Below are positions 39,746 through 51,818 of a stretch of 64,000 nucleotides of DNA, one piece after another. The notes under the pieces were generated by a model. It did not search any database and was not told the DNA's origin. It saw only the letters and a list, made by a program, of their open reading frames with translations. A program made the translations under genes and the position numbers. How positions within the stretch are numbered: position 1 is the first letter of the stretch; each line of letters begins with the position of its first letter. This stretch comes from Sipunculus nudus (lineage: Eukaryota > Annelida > Sipuncula > Golfingiida > Sipunculidae). The stretch is from positions 1,437,241 to 1,501,240 of the forward strand of contig CM049318.1 in assembly GCA_026874595.1 (NCBI GenBank). Direction: 5' to 3'.

Positions 39746-40839
39746 GACTGCCTCTGTTTAGATGTAGGTTGTGTTTTGTTATACCTCCGGTTGGTGTTAC
39801 ACCTATTTCTAAGCCTCTTTTATGAGGTTGGTCGCTAGTCTAGTAGGTAGGCAAAGAAGCGAAGTGTCGAAGTATTTTGGACCTGCTCAAAATACTTCGT
39901 GTAATTGCATGTACGTGCCAAAAAAGAAACGCAACTAAAGCTAATTATAACGCATAGAAACGCAGGGAAAAAACAATAGAGAGACTTACATTTAAAAAGT
40001 CATAAATTGTATACTATACGGGTAAAAAGACCGCAGAGTGACAGAGCAAATGGGGCATATACAGATCTAAATCCATATACATATATCACTCCTCCGTGTT
40101 AGCCGAAGTTTTTATTCGTCACGGTACTCCATATCCCGGCCGGTTGGAGAGGTCCGTCATTGATCCATCTTTATACAGACACTTTCAGGAGCTTGCACGC
40201 CCAGACACAGCAGCTCTCAACAAAACCGCAACTTCAATAAATCTGTCGCATACGGCGTTATACAAGACTCCGGCAACTTTTGTAGAAAGATCCCACTGTT
40301 TTTCTCTCTTTGTGGAGTTGGTGAGAGGTATTTGGAAAATACATCTTCTCCGTTCAATTTTGTAATTTCTAACTAATTCATGGTAGGTAATTTCTGTTTG
40401 AAGACATATTCGTATGTTTTTCAATTGTTTAAGAAAAGATTAAGCTTTCTTTCGCTTTCTTTTAATAATTGGCCTTTCTTTTTTTCTGAGGATTGAATCC
40501 TTAGCAGGATGTGGTCTATTAGATTTCGATAAGGCAACGATCTTCAGGTACACGGTTTAAAACCCGTTCAGTTTTTTTGCTAAATGGCAACATCAAGATA
40601 AAAGACAAAAACAGCTACATTTACGTTTACACTTTTTAGTTTTATAAAGCGTCTTCAGTAATATAAAATAATTTTAAAATGCTGCACATAAAAGAACATT
40701 AAATCTACACGGAAATCATATGTATATGCATATGATGTAAATTATCAAATACATATAAAACAGTTAAAGGCAACACATTAAAAATGATTAACTAATAAAC
40801 CCTTTCTCGTTAATGGTTATATCACTAAAAGCCTGACGG
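39746..40839. other. Intergenic sequence, no gene recognised
   Basis: Contains the perfect hairpin at 39868-39899 and an 89-codon ORF (40096-40365, +) of unknown relation. The last ~250 bp may be the 3' UTR of the minus-strand LINE that follows. Confidence 0.45.
39868..39899. repeat. Perfect 12-bp hairpin with 8-nt loop
   Basis: CGAAGTATTTTG (39868-39879) and its exact complement CAAAATACTTCG (39888-39899) are separated by 8 nt. Confidence 0.9.
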
Positions 40840-42930
40840 AGGTAGAAAGTCTTCACGGATTAAAAAAACATGTCAGTGAAGTCTTCATTCTAACGTTTTA
40901 TGGGAAGTTGGTACCAGAGTCCAGGTGCGCAGTCATTGAATCTTTGATCATCAAAAGTTTTCCTGTTAGTGCCGTGAGCCCCAGATCTCAGGGAATAGGT
41001 ATTGTGTCTGACTGTAAGCATATCCATCATATAGGATGGTGCCATGTTATTATGTGCTTTATATACCAGCTCACATTTTAAATTTTACAGGGAGCCATTG
41101 GGGACTAAATAATAGAGGTTTTGAAGGGGTGAGTCTATCAACATTAAAAATCAATCTAGTACCATAGTACTGAATCCTTTGGTAGCGATTAAGCAAGTTT
41201 GCATAAAGCATAAAGCAATAAACTTAGTAACTGTCAATGGATTAGAATTTGACAAACCTCCCGCGTCAGAAATTTTCGAATGGCTCTAATACTGTGTAAA
41301 CTGTGGGAAGCAACTTTACACTTTATAATATGTTTATCAAACTTTAGTTTTGCATCAAGCCTTACACCAAGATATTTCACGTCATTAACACATCTGATTG
41401 TCTCATTTCTACAAAAATATAATCGTTACTGATCTTAGATAGTTGTTGCTTGGAGCCAATGACAATTTATTCTGTTTTAGAGTCATTCATCTCTAATTTA
41501 AACTCCACTGTAATATTGTTTCTACAGCATCGAATAAAAATCAGCTCTTAAGTTGGATTAACAGAATATTATACTCCACAGTAACAAATGCGGCACTTAA
41601 GTCGATCATTACAAGAAGTGTTAATTCCCGTTTATCCATTTTCCAAAGGCAGTCCAATACAAATTTTAACCAAGATGTTTTAGTCGAGTAGAAAGGACGA
41701 AATGTCGATTGAATTGGCGGTAAAAGGCCATTTTAGCTTGCGTGACGCTCCATTTGCTTAACAACTACTTTTTCACACAATTTGGATATGTAGGCGAGAT
41801 GACAGGTCTGAAGTTTTTATGGTCAATTTCAAGCCCAGTCTTTTTCAAAATGGGAATTAGTATTGCTTTTTCAATTTTATTGGAAATGATCCGGAAGATA
41901 AAATAATTATATTTCTTGCCACAATGGGATAGAGTATATCAACATTCAACCTGAGTAACCAAGTTGGAATAGGATCTAGATCACAACTTGTAGTTTTCGA
42001 GCTCATTATTGTTTTCCTGATGTCTTCTTCTGAAACATTTGAAAAGACACACCATGTGGGCGCATTCCGTTTATATTGCTGTTCATTAAAATCTATATTA
42101 TCCATTTTGGACTTAATTTTTAATATTTTCTCCGTAAAAAAGTCATCAAACGATTCAGTTAGATATGTCGGTGAATCATGGACCGGATACTGTGGTTTCA
42201 CGCCTTTCCTAACATTGAGTTCATTAATCTATTAAGCTTTCCTTGGTCAGCTCCACAATTAAGAACACTCTGACAAATAGTCCGTCTTTGTTCTTGTAAA
42301 ACAAGAGTGGAAAATATTACGTGTTTTATGCATTTTGAATAAGTTTTACATGGGTCTTGTTTTTCTGCCATCTCATATCGCACTTACGATATTCTTTTTT
42401 CTTTGTCTTTCAAGTCGTCTGTGAACCATTAAGGCATTTTTGGTCTTTCTACCAAAGTTTTACAGCCTATGTCATACTGTGTAACAATATCCTCTAAAGC
42501 GTTGTTGTTAAGTAAACTATTAAAGGTTTCAGTTAAATCTTTCCTAAATGTATCCATCTGAATCCTACTAAATTTACAATACGTAATCATGGTCTTTCTC
42601 AGTGTTGGTTTGGATATGGTACATACACACTCTGCACGAGGCAGTGATTAGGTATGAATGTACCAGAACTGGTGTGTTTCAAGAGAACGTCCTGACCAGA
42701 TTTTATAATGAGATAATCCAGAGTGTGTCCTTTCTCATCTATATGAAAGTCAACCAACTGGATGAGACTATAGCTGTCGAGCAGTTCTCGAAATACTATG
42801 CTGTCGTGATTTTGTTTATCATTCCAGTGAATGTTAATTTCCTCATTTTGAATGGTACATTTAGATTAAAACGAATGACCATGAGACAAACGCCTCTCTG
42901 TTTTCTTTTTCGTTTCTATTGTGTAACGTA
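40840..42930 (-). pseudogene. Decayed LINE with endonuclease and reverse transcriptase remnants
   Basis: Read on the minus strand, several frames match a second LINE type. Near 42700-42800 an endonuclease end reads LLDSYSLVQLVDFHIDEKGH followed by TLDYLI. From 42383 to 42198 come CGADQGKLNRLMNSMLGK, then DSPTYLTESFDDFFTEKI (about 42120-42180) and SCDLDPIPTWLL (about 41950-41990). Near 41590-41650 an RT motif reads VMIDLSAAFVTV, with the first catalytic Asp kept. Near 40900-40950 is the C-terminal APGLWYQLPIK motif. Stops and frameshifts separate these blocks and the region between the two RT aspartates is largely missing. The motif set (DPIPTWLL, LDLSAAFDT, W.LP) is shared by CR1/L2/Jockey-like LINEs; the clade is not settled. 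Confidence 0.85.
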
Positions 42931-45212
42931 GGGGATACAGGCCCGCTCCTTTCGAGCAGTAGACTAGAACTGATACACAAAACTGAATCATTCTGAATGA
43001 TGACGAAACTACACATAAGATTTAAGATTTTAATTGTAATTTTAAACGGATGTAATTTTTTACGCCCTCTTCATGGTATAATCTAATACGACGTATTAGG
43101 GTATACCCCTTCCGCCCCTGATTGATTTTGCTTAAACATGAAAAAATGTTAGCCGGTAAAGTTAACACTCATATTTAGTAAGGTCAGAGGTCATAAGACC
43201 TTGTTTGCGCTGTGATGATATAACGAAAATCTAGTGTATCTTCATGAAACTCATTCTAAATGATTTCTGATAGATATTCTCACTTGAATAAAATTCTTGA
43301 TAAAATTCATATATATATTATGAGGTCAGGTGATATACGACGGGCTTATTATACACTATTGTTACTCCTAGCAGTTCATAATAGAACAAAATATTTACGG
43401 GTATATGTGACGTACAGCAATTATTTACACGTTCAAGCTGTAACTTCAATCAACTGTCCCTTAAACAGCTAAATAGCTGAAGCCATAAGAACCGGGCGCC
43501 TTGCAGAGATCATAACCAGGACGCATTGGCGACAAACTTTCAAGTCTCTGAGTTGATGTATAAAATTCCTTAATTTCAACTATACACCAGAGGGGCTGCC
43601 AAGCCCATGCTCAGGGCTTGGCCCTCAGTTTCTAACTGACTCTCAACACATAACATGACTCCCCGCAAAATTTATACACTATTAGTTAACCAATCAGAGA
43701 CACTTGAAGTGTCACACAAGATTCAAATAAAGAAAGGTGTGCACTGGAGCGGAATGAAAGTGCAATCAGACTGAATAGAGTTGCCATGTAACAAGGCTAA
43801 GCAATTACAGTCATTGTGCAAGTACCCGGCAACTCAGCTAAGGTATATCTCAGGTCTGACACTTTAATCAACAACCAACATTACCACCTACACTTTACAT
43901 ATTATATAATCAGAATGAATTATACAGATAGTGAGGATTGTATATATAATAAAATCACTTGCACTCAGTGCCTTACAGTCTGCCTGTGTTACCGCGCAGC
44001 ATAACGTTTGGTCCATGTCCCTTCACACTTACCCACTCAATGAATATTTATTGTGATTCATTTCTTTTACAGACCTAAGGAGCAAATTCTGATGGGGAGA
44101 GAAATTGAATCACGCTGGATGTGAGCCGCTGTCTGACGGCTGTCAAATCCCGCTTCAAATAGGACAGGAATACTGCGTGTCACAGTCAGCAGGTATACTA
44201 GATATATTCAATAATGACGGATCCCGGGTGGATGAATAACAATTTCTGTCGTCTGTTTATTTAATGCCGGAAACCGATAAAAACACGGGAGCAATGGGTC
44301 ATGTGATCATCTGAACGACCCGCTCGGCCAAATACGAGATGGCGGAACCAAATTACCAACTACAGGGGTCCATAAAACCTAACTACGTTTCTAATACGGG
44401 TGACTTTATCTTCTCCACGGGGCGCGCAGAGCGGATTTACGATATGTCAGTCAGATATCTCATTTGTAAGTGATATTATCCATCCGATGACAACATCAAA
44501 TGGCCCGTCATGTGATGGCAGATTAAGCAGAATCCGATACGGGCGCTAGATGGCGAAACTCCACTAACCAATCCGGTACCTTTGAAGAAACAAAACAAAA
44601 CGCTAACAACCGTACAACGAACAGACAGTTTCCATGACAACGATCTTTTGAGTTTAAAACGTCGCTTGGACCGTTTAATTCCCGGGATGATACCAGCTCA
44701 GAAGGAAAGACAATGTTCTCATGGCGTGATTTTAATTCTGCGAAGGGAAATAGAAATTTGGTGAATGTAGCTTAAGCAAGGCCTTTAGATATTTGATTGT
44801 AAAGAACTGCCGCCATATACAAGGATGACATTATCAACACGAGGCTCTGACAGTTACTTGATATGTTTCTGGATGGTGAATACATTATTCTACCCTCTGA
44901 ACACATCAAAATACCAACTATCTTTGTAATGGGATATTTCAGCATTCACCAACTGAGGCTCTAGTAATTTGTGTGTTCACTTGTTTGCGACTGCCATTAC
45001 TGGTAATTGTGAAAAGACTATATTTAGGTCAAGGATGGGAATAATTTGGCGTCATGAAATGGACTGTAGCTGGATTTATTTTTGAAGGATCGTATTTCTA
45101 TAACTTTCACCACAGGAGAAGAGCCTGTACAGTAAAATCATGATTTGATTACAGGTTCCCAGATTTTATGCGGTTATATGCTACTTTGCTGAAGTAAAAT
45201 TACACTGCTCTG
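42931..45212. other. Upstream region of the SOCS-box gene
   Basis: No coding exon recognised. Small ORFs at 43260-43472, 43816-44004 and 44582-44764 lack motifs. The interval 44080-44600 is less AT-rich than its surroundings and might hold the promoter or a leader exon, but I see no decisive TATA box or splice pair. Confidence 0.4.
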
Positions 45213-45233
45213 TAAGAAAATAGTGGCATCAAT

Positions 45234-46481
45234 ATGGGTTGTGTAATGAACAAGCCAGATCGGATATCACGTGATGACTCTGAAGACATCGTGCCATGGG
45301 AACACGTGCGTACCGTTCCCCTCGATACCTGGGCACGGAGTGAGGCAAACAAACTAGGTTTCTCTACAGCGATTGATTACGTCAGCCGGAAAGGCCAGCA
45401 ACCATGGTGCACGGAAGGCCGACAAGTGGAGTGTTTGCTGCCGGCGCCTTTGGACGAGAGCGAACTTGATGTAAAATATATTTATGACGAGTTGCTGATC
45501 AGAGATAACTGCACTTGGCGTTCTACGCGAGTGCATCTGCATACCAGTTACAAGTGCCTGCTACCAAATAAGGTCAAGGCCACCACTGCATTAGATTCAG
45601 TGCGTGTGATTGGATGTCGTGGTGACTGCGTGGTGACACAAGTTACGCGAACGGATATGACGTTTGATATGATCGTTGTAAATACAGCCTCTTCAAAAGT
45701 GCTGGGTATTTATCAAGAGAGCTATGCCGACCAGCCTTTCCTTTGGGACTGTTTTATCAGTCCAGATACCACGACGCTATTGCTGAAACCAAATCTATGC
45801 TACGCGCTCAGATTTCACGTGGCTCCAATGGAGGACGTCCTAAAAGTAGTCCGACTGGATCGCCGCGTGGGATCGTATCGCTGCGTCCAGGCCCTGTTTC
45901 CGGATCAAGCACTGGATTTGATTTTGACCTTTGACCCCCGCTGTCGCAACAGCCGCATCGCTCTTGCTAATCTTAACAAGCGTGACCGCCACGTGTTGTG
46001 TATCTACCAGATCCCCGGCCGGAACATGCTGGCCCGGGTTAGTGTGCCTCAGTTTCAGAGGATACAAAACCTGACTTACAGCCCGGGAGGGGATGTCCTG
46101 GCCTGCCTTGTCATGTCCTGTGAATACTTGGGTTCTTCTTCCAGTCCTGCGCACTTCAACATACTCTCAGTATTAGTGTTCTCATCAGATTCCCTCACGC
46201 TCGTTCACAAGTTGCCTAGCTTCGGCACTGAATCCCTGACGTCCTTGACCCCTGGGGCACTTTTTCCGGTGTTCTCTAGAAACGAGAATTATTTAGCCAT
46301 GGGGAGTGGAAGTGGCGGAGGGATATCTAGAGTAGAGATTTACCGTGTTCCGCCCCCTATGAGACTGGAATACTTTTGTAGGCGCCTGATTACCACGTAT
46401 CTTACCCAAAAACAAATAGAACATTTGCCATTAGACGAAACTTTAAAGAATTACCTGCTTTTTCGGCCTGCGGAGGAGTGA
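45234..46481 (+). CDS. SOCS-box protein with beta-propeller-like body; candidate Cul5 ubiquitin-ligase receptor
   Basis: A 415-residue intact ORF. The start is well supported because an in-frame TAA (45213-45215) lies 18 nt upstream of the ATG. Residues 1-6 (MGCVMN) fit N-myristoylation at Gly2 with possible palmitoylation at Cys3, which predicts membrane attachment. The C terminus (about 372-412) is a SOCS box: an Elongin-C binding BC box L378-x3-C382-x3-I386 (LEYFCRRLI), then a Cul5-box-like LPL (398-400), L404 and YL (407-408). SOCS-box proteins recruit Elongin B/C and Cullin5-Rbx2 to ubiquitinate the target held by the rest of the protein. Residues about 95-370 show alternating short strands typical of a degenerate WD40-like propeller (for example LTYSPGGDVLACLV, 280-293, and LSVLVFSSDSLTLVHKL, 311-327) but no canonical WD dipeptides. 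It is not SOCS, ASB, SPSB or WSB in layout. Target unknown. It is the only long ORF here with clear domain structure and appears to be single-exon for its coding part. Confidence 0.92.
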   Translation: MGCVMNKPDRISRDDSEDIVPWEHVRTVPLDTWARSEANKLGFSTAIDYVSRKGQQPWCTEGRQVECLLPAPLDESELDVKYIYDELLIRDNCTWRSTRVHLHTSYKCLLPNKVKATTALDSVRVIGCRGDCVVTQVTRTDMTFDMIVVNTASSKVLGIYQESYADQPFLWDCFISPDTTTLLLKPNLCYALRFHVAPMEDVLKVVRLDRRVGSYRCVQALFPDQALDLILTFDPRCRNSRIALANLNKRDRHVLCIYQIPGRNMLARVSVPQFQRIQNLTYSPGGDVLACLVMSCEYLGSSSSPAHFNILSVLVFSSDSLTLVHKLPSFGTESLTSLTPGALFPVFSRNENYLAMGSGSGGGISRVEIYRVPPPMRLEYFCRRLITTYLTQKQIEHLPLDETLKNYLLFRPAEE

Positions 46482-46979
46482 TTGGCCGTTGCGAAAGAGA
46501 GTGCCTTTCAGTGTTCGGTTTCATCAGGAGGGATACCTTAGCCAAGTAATGTTCAACAATAATGCATGGCTTTAAAATCAGTAACATATGAAGGACAAGT
46601 ATAATGATGAAACTAACCCTTATTTATTCAGTGTACAAGTGAAAGAAAACTTGCATGCTTGGATATTACGGATGAATGTATATAATTTAAATCATGGTAT
46701 ATTATGCCATGTCAAACGCTGATCTACTGTTCAATTAGCTTGCCAATTTATACGATTCATTTTTGTTAATAATATGTAATATTGAATACAGTTCCCTACT
46801 CTAGTTGTAGGTGAAGATATTTTTATATGACGATTTCGGAAGACTGCGTTGCGCAAATATTTAAATGACCTATGCTTTGTTGAGAAAAAAGGGAATTCTC
46901 GGTTTCAATAAACGAAATATATGCAAGATCTTGTATTCTACGTGTAAAAGAAACCAAACGAGACATGGCTCAGCTAACT
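46482..46979 (+). other. 3' UTR and downstream flank of the SOCS-box gene
   Basis: The AT-rich trailer runs from the stop codon to a poly(A) signal at 46907-46912, after which an LTR begins at 46980. Confidence 0.6.
46907..46912 (+). terminator. Candidate poly(A) signal AATAAA of the SOCS-box gene
   Basis: AATAAA lies 425 nt after the stop codon, followed within ~25 nt by a T/G-containing stretch (TTGTATTCTACGTGT). It gives a 3' UTR of about 450 nt. The LTR begins 67 bp later, so the insertion lies just outside the predicted transcript. Confidence 0.6.
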
Positions 46980-47784
46980 TGTTACGGAACCTAATATAAA
47001 CAGATCACGTGTGCGTGATGAACATAAATTTTTTAATGGAGATAAAAAATCAGATTCTGTAACACTAGGCAGCGTGGAATTTCTAGGGGAATGAATAAAG
47101 AAGTCAGTGTTTTTTTGGTAACAAATAACCATAATTTATTCTTAAAACAACCCAACATTACAATACACTAAATCAATACAATTATACAGTAAAACAGCGG
47201 TATAACAACAAATCAATACAATCACACAGTAAAATACACAAAGTACATAGTACCTGGATACCACCACCGTCACAACGATAAGTTCTTTAAATGTATACTC
47301 TCGGAGAATGACAGTCCGGTGTAATGCTCTTTTAACAATCCAGAAAGTAAACTGAAGTCCAAATGCACAAAATCCAGGAGAAAGTCTGAAGAAAATCTAT
47401 AATTGCCGCACTTGTCGGATAAGGTCCCAGAAACTGACACACACGCTTCTACGTCCGCTGGAAATCTTCTCTGCTGCTCTCTCTCTCGGCTCCAAAACAC
47501 AGCCCCTTTATATACTCTTCACCCCAAGCCGAGAATTTTTCACATCTCGAACAGTCCAAAAGATCTTACACAACACAGTAAACACGCGCCACAGGAATCA
47601 TCTAGAAGAACATCGCTGTGTGTGTCTCTACATACTATGGTGTACACGTGAGCTCGCCCCAAGCTAGCATGACAACAAGAGTTCAACCATTACGGACTTA
47701 ACCGAGAATGCAACAAGTGGCCAGGCAAGAGCGCTACAACACGAGTTACGCCCGTGTCACACAATAAAAAGAGCACCTGTAACA
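46980..47784 (-). mobile_element. Solo LTR-like element, family A, copy 3
   Basis: An 805-bp reverse-complement copy. On the plus strand it runs from TGTTACGGAACCTAATATAA to GCACCTGTAACA. On the element strand a TATATAAAGGGGCTGTG core promoter lies near 47505 and an AATAAATTATGG poly(A) region near 47140. The flanks show AACT on both sides (46976-46979 and 47785-47788), a possible 4-bp target duplication. No internal region adjoins it. It lies just downstream of the SOCS-box gene in opposite orientation. Confidence 0.8.
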
Positions 47785-47982
47785 AACTTTAGTTTCTCGT
47801 AGTCTGAATTCTCAGCCGCAAGGTGCCCGAATCAATGGCTACATTCTGTATCAAGCGTTATGACGAATTTGATTGAATATTATACTCCAAGTACGTCTAA
47901 TTCAAGAAAGTAAAGATTCTATACAGAAAACACACTTAAACGAGACAAAAATACATCCCCTTAATAAGGAGTTTTAAACCGA

Positions 47983-48038
<56 letters not shown>

Positions 48039-48487
48039 CATACACATATGAACTACATGGTGCTGCTTGCTTTAAAGGATTGTGGATATTATGGGGAAAG
48101 TGGGTATTATATGGATAGTGCGTATAAGGTGGATAGTTTGTATTATGTGGAAAGTGGGTATTTTGTGAGATGACTTTTTCGAGAAGTGTCTTGACAATAG
48201 AGTCATTTCATTTCGTGAACAGTTTTCGTCTGTTTATGTTTCTTTTATCCTAGTTCGACAGTCGAGATGGTGCAAAATGTATTGAGCCTCAAATGGTTTT
48301 TCTCGCTGTTTGTTTGTTTGCCGATTCCACGCATATTTGTAGCGGAATGAGACATGATCAAAAGATAATCAATTTAGTATTAATGCGGATCCGCATAAAG
48401 TGACGGACCCGGTAAAGGTTTTTTTTTTTCGTCGCGGAGGTATGCGCTCTGCTGAATGTTATCTAGCCTTCAACTCTAGTGGTAACT
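47785..48487. other. Intergenic sequence with AT microsatellite
   Basis: Holds the (AT)n run at 47982-48046. No gene recognised. Confidence 0.5.
47982..48046. repeat. (AT)n microsatellite with CATA interruptions
   Basis: Alternating AT interrupted near 48001 and ending in ACATACATACACATATG. Confidence 0.93.
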
Positions 48488-48712
48488 AATGAATGAAAAC
48501 AAATGAAAGCTGAGAAAACTTTCAAAATCGGTAAATCAAACCTAATGAAGATGAATGAAAACAAATGAAAGCTGAGAAAACTTTCAACATCGGTAAACTA
48601 AACCTATTGAAGATGAATGAAAACAAATGAAAGCTGAGAAAACTTTCAACATCGGTAAACTAAACCTAATGAAGATGAATGAAAACAAATGAAAGCTGAA
48701 AAACATTCAATA
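48488..48712. repeat. 62-bp tandem repeat, about 3.6 copies
   Basis: Units begin AATGAATGAAAACAAATGAA or GATGAATGAAAACAAATG, then AGCTGAGAAAACTTTCAAC and ATCGGTAAACTAAACCTAATG. Copies are nearly identical, so the expansion is recent. Confidence 0.93.
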
Positions 48713-50446
48713 ATAATGCAGGCGGTTTAATCAGTTTATTATTTTATTTATTTAAAATATTTATACAGGGTGACATATTTAAGCATGGCCTATCTTCCAC
48801 AAGACCCTGGTTAAAATGAAAATAGATATAAAACAACCAGAACATTAAATAAGGTAAACGTGATACATGGATGCAACAATGTAATATAACATATGTACAA
48901 TAACTGATAATTTCATCAGAAATTCTAGATGTCACATTTTCGTTAGTAGCCCTCTGGATATCAAGTGCTTGAGGCGTTTCTAAATTGTATATAGGGTAGG
49001 GCTTCTTTAGTTTCTGTTGGTAGACTATTCAGTAATTTTTGAATTTAGATGAATTTCTTAAATGGTCTGTCCGAGTAATCATTGATGGGACCTAGTGCAA
49101 TCTGCAAGGACACTAGGCCTATACGTGAATTGGTTTCATGAAGGGAGGGCTCTGATTGTTTAGAAATTTGTAAACCAACAAACAGGTGAAGTATTTGCGT
49201 CGTTCTTCTCATGACGTAATACCCAGCTTAATTCTAAGGGTCATTAACATTACGTTTATAGTAAATACTTGGCTGAAAACACGAAAGGAACGATACTGAA
49301 ATGTCACCATTCATTTACATTTTTTTACATTGCCACAGCCATTTAAACCAGATGACGTCAGAGTCGTACGACTGAGACTCGGCTGAGAATATAAACCACT
49401 TTTGTCTGCCACATATTTTGTCCAAATCATCAAAATTAAGGCTGTATAATATTAAATTTAGTTATCAGCAGGTAAAACCAGCTTCTGCCCAATCTTTGAT
49501 GTGCAGAGGTTTATTTTATTGTGTCGTTCTTAGTCAACACATACACTAGAAGCCTTGAATACAACTATGAACTTCCAAGAAAAACGAGTGAACACGCCCT
49601 AACAAAATAGAATTGATATTAAACTTGTATTAAGCTTCCTGTATGCATTAATTGACACTCGCAGTAGGATCTATGAACAATTCAGGTGCTTCCGTAATAT
49701 GAAGAGTATAGTTTCAGTGGAGACAGATAAATTGAAGCGCGCCATTCCAATTGCTCTTGTGTCGATATCGTTTAACAGCATGGAGAGGCATTGTTATAAG
49801 TTGTATACCGGTGGGTCGGTAACAGGTTTTATTAGGTTACCGGGTAATAACATTTCCGAGCCGGTGGAATTCACATTAATAGACTAATTACCCAAAAATA
49901 TTGCCTGTGGCATCCGTTCACACCGAGGCCGACCGCCTTGCTACAACTGCGCTTCAGTAAATGTGTTGGTATTTTGGCTTATCTCCTGAAAATTGAAATT
50001 GATGATGCCACCTCTAGGTGACATTATATATTGCCAGCACTTTATCCATGAATAAAGGATGCGTTTACTCCTGCCGGCAGTCTTTGAAAGGGGCTTAACG
50101 TAACGAAGAAAATACTTTCATGGGCTTTTGGAGTGTTATTCCCTCAAATTAGCTATGAAGTCATTGAAATGAGTCTCTTTATTCAAGTAAATTTCCGCAT
50201 CTGTTTAAGAACACTTCTGTATAAAACCGTCGGCAGGCACCACAGGTACCTAAACTGGTTTGAGATAAGTTATAACGTTAGCCGAAGACAATGTAATGCT
50301 GGTATGAACATTATTATTCAAAACGCCATTTTATAGTTAAATAAACAGATACCAAGGTCTGTTTTCCTCGGAAAGACACCCTAAGAACATTAAGAAGGAC
50401 ACACTCTGCCCTATTATAAATATACTTGCAAAGATATAGATGCGAA
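48713..50446. other. Intergenic sequence, no gene recognised
   Basis: A stretch at about 48760-49240 has the look of a repeat-element 3' region, but I could not match it to a family. A 62-codon ORF (49699-49887) has no recognisable motif. Confidence 0.4.
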
Positions 50447-50532
50447 GGTGAGGACGTAGGTAGGTGAGGACGTAGGTAGGTGACAACGTAGCTAGGTGAC
50501 GACGTAGCTAGGTGAAGACGTAGCTAGGTGAC
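50447..50532. repeat. 16-bp minisatellite, about 5-6 copies
   Basis: Unit GGTGAGGACGTAGGTA with AGCTA and CAACG variants. Confidence 0.9.
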
Positions 50533-51545
50533 AAAAACAACGACGGTGGTTGCGCCACATTAATAGGAGTAGACAGGGGCAAAGGGTATACCACAGTCTC
50601 ATAGAGGAGTTGTTATTTTATGAAGAGAAATTCCAAGTCTGTCGGGACATTTATAGAACTCTCTGGTACAGGATTACTACTCGTGATTTCCCATTAAAAT
50701 GACATAATATGAAATTAAGAGTTATCTTATGGGGGAAATATCCATATGGCAAGTATGGTACTGCGTCCAATTGTGTTTTCCTACATACATTTCCGCATGC
50801 GTTTCCTTACCTACCGCTACATTACATAAACGTATCCGCAGATTACACACCGCACCAGTCAAATCAACGCAGTCTTTGTGGGCGATTTTAGCCGTGCCTG
50901 CATCCGTGTAAGCATCCGTACATGTGGATACACAGTTTTATCATCATTTTTCTTTGCTCAAATCCTCTACACAAAAAGTAATTTAAACAAGTATTATTTA
51001 ACCAAGGTCGGCACTGCAGTATTTCTTCCCATTTTTCATCCATATTTAAGATCTATTACTCAAGCCTGTGCTGAACCTCGGGCCAGACGACAATGATATA
51101 TTCTTTTGACCTCCAAGTTATCAGCCAGACAAGAACACCGTAAACGTTAGATCAGTCTGTGATGTCCATACATATCGTCTTGGTGTAACCAATGATTCCT
51201 CTCGGCCATATTGTCCTGCAGCGAGAATAAGAATAACTGTAAGGGATGTCCACTGCTCACGTCAAGCTATCCTATCACATAGACAAGAGACAAGAAAGAA
51301 CATTACTACACTCATATCAAATTTACATTATCTAACCCGCAATTCACTTTTTGAGTTTGCTGCTCCTGAAAGGAAATCGAGTTACTGCTTTTATGCCTTC
51401 TTAATAAGCATACCTGCCTGTCAGACATTAAACCATGCAATTTCAAATAAATATTCAATAACAGGTCAAATATTCCATTCTAGTTCCAGGCATGATTATC
51501 TAAACGGGCAAGAACTGCCGGATATGAAATAACTGCATGTTATGG
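50533..51545. other. Intergenic sequence, no gene recognised
   Basis: Short overlapping ORFs at 50709-51096 have no recognisable motif. Confidence 0.45.
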
Positions 51546-51602
51546 TGTAACGGAGTGACATAAAAGCGGACTGAACTGTCTCGCTAGTGAAGCTTGCTTT
51601 TC

Positions 51603-51656
51603 TAGCGAAGCGGTTGGAATGCCGAACATGTGCGCCACCGTTATGGGTTCGAATCC
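51603..51656 (+). promoter_or_regulatory. tRNA-like box A and box B within the 5' LTR
   Basis: TAGCGAAGCGGT (51603-51614) matches box A (TRGCNNAGYNGG) except at its last base. GGTTCGAATCC (51646-51656) is a perfect box B (GGTTCGANTCC). Their starts are 43 bp apart, within the normal range for tRNA-type RNA polymerase III promoters. The 3' LTR has GGCGAAGCGG and GGTTCGAAACC at the matching positions. Confidence 0.65.
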
Positions 51657-51704
51657 CGGATCGGCCCAGAATTTTCCCCTGAGCAATTTGTCTTCGTAAC
51701 GAAA

Positions 51705-51722
51705 TGGGGGCTCGTCCAGGAT
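51705..51722 (+). other. Primer binding site for tRNA-Pro
   Basis: TGGGGGCTCGTCCAGGAT complements the 18 nt at the 3' end of animal tRNA-Pro with one mismatch (A for G at position 14). It sits 3 nt after the 5' LTR end. Confidence 0.8.
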
Positions 51723-51808
51723 GACGGTAAACTTTGCGGCCCAGGGAATAAGCTCACGAAGTGTGACTCCTGGGATAATTATTCATGTTCTGAAAGCATA
51801 ACGCTCTT

Positions 51809-51818
51809 AAGAGGGGGG
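51809..51818 (+). other. Polypurine tract of the TRIM
   Basis: AAGAGGGGGG directly abuts the TG that opens the 3' LTR, as needed for plus-strand priming. Confidence 0.75.

Noticed and set aside
45354-46154. ORFs on other frames within the SOCS-box gene (45354-45542, 45743-45934, 45840-46154)
   Set aside because: Shadows of the real coding frame without domain support.
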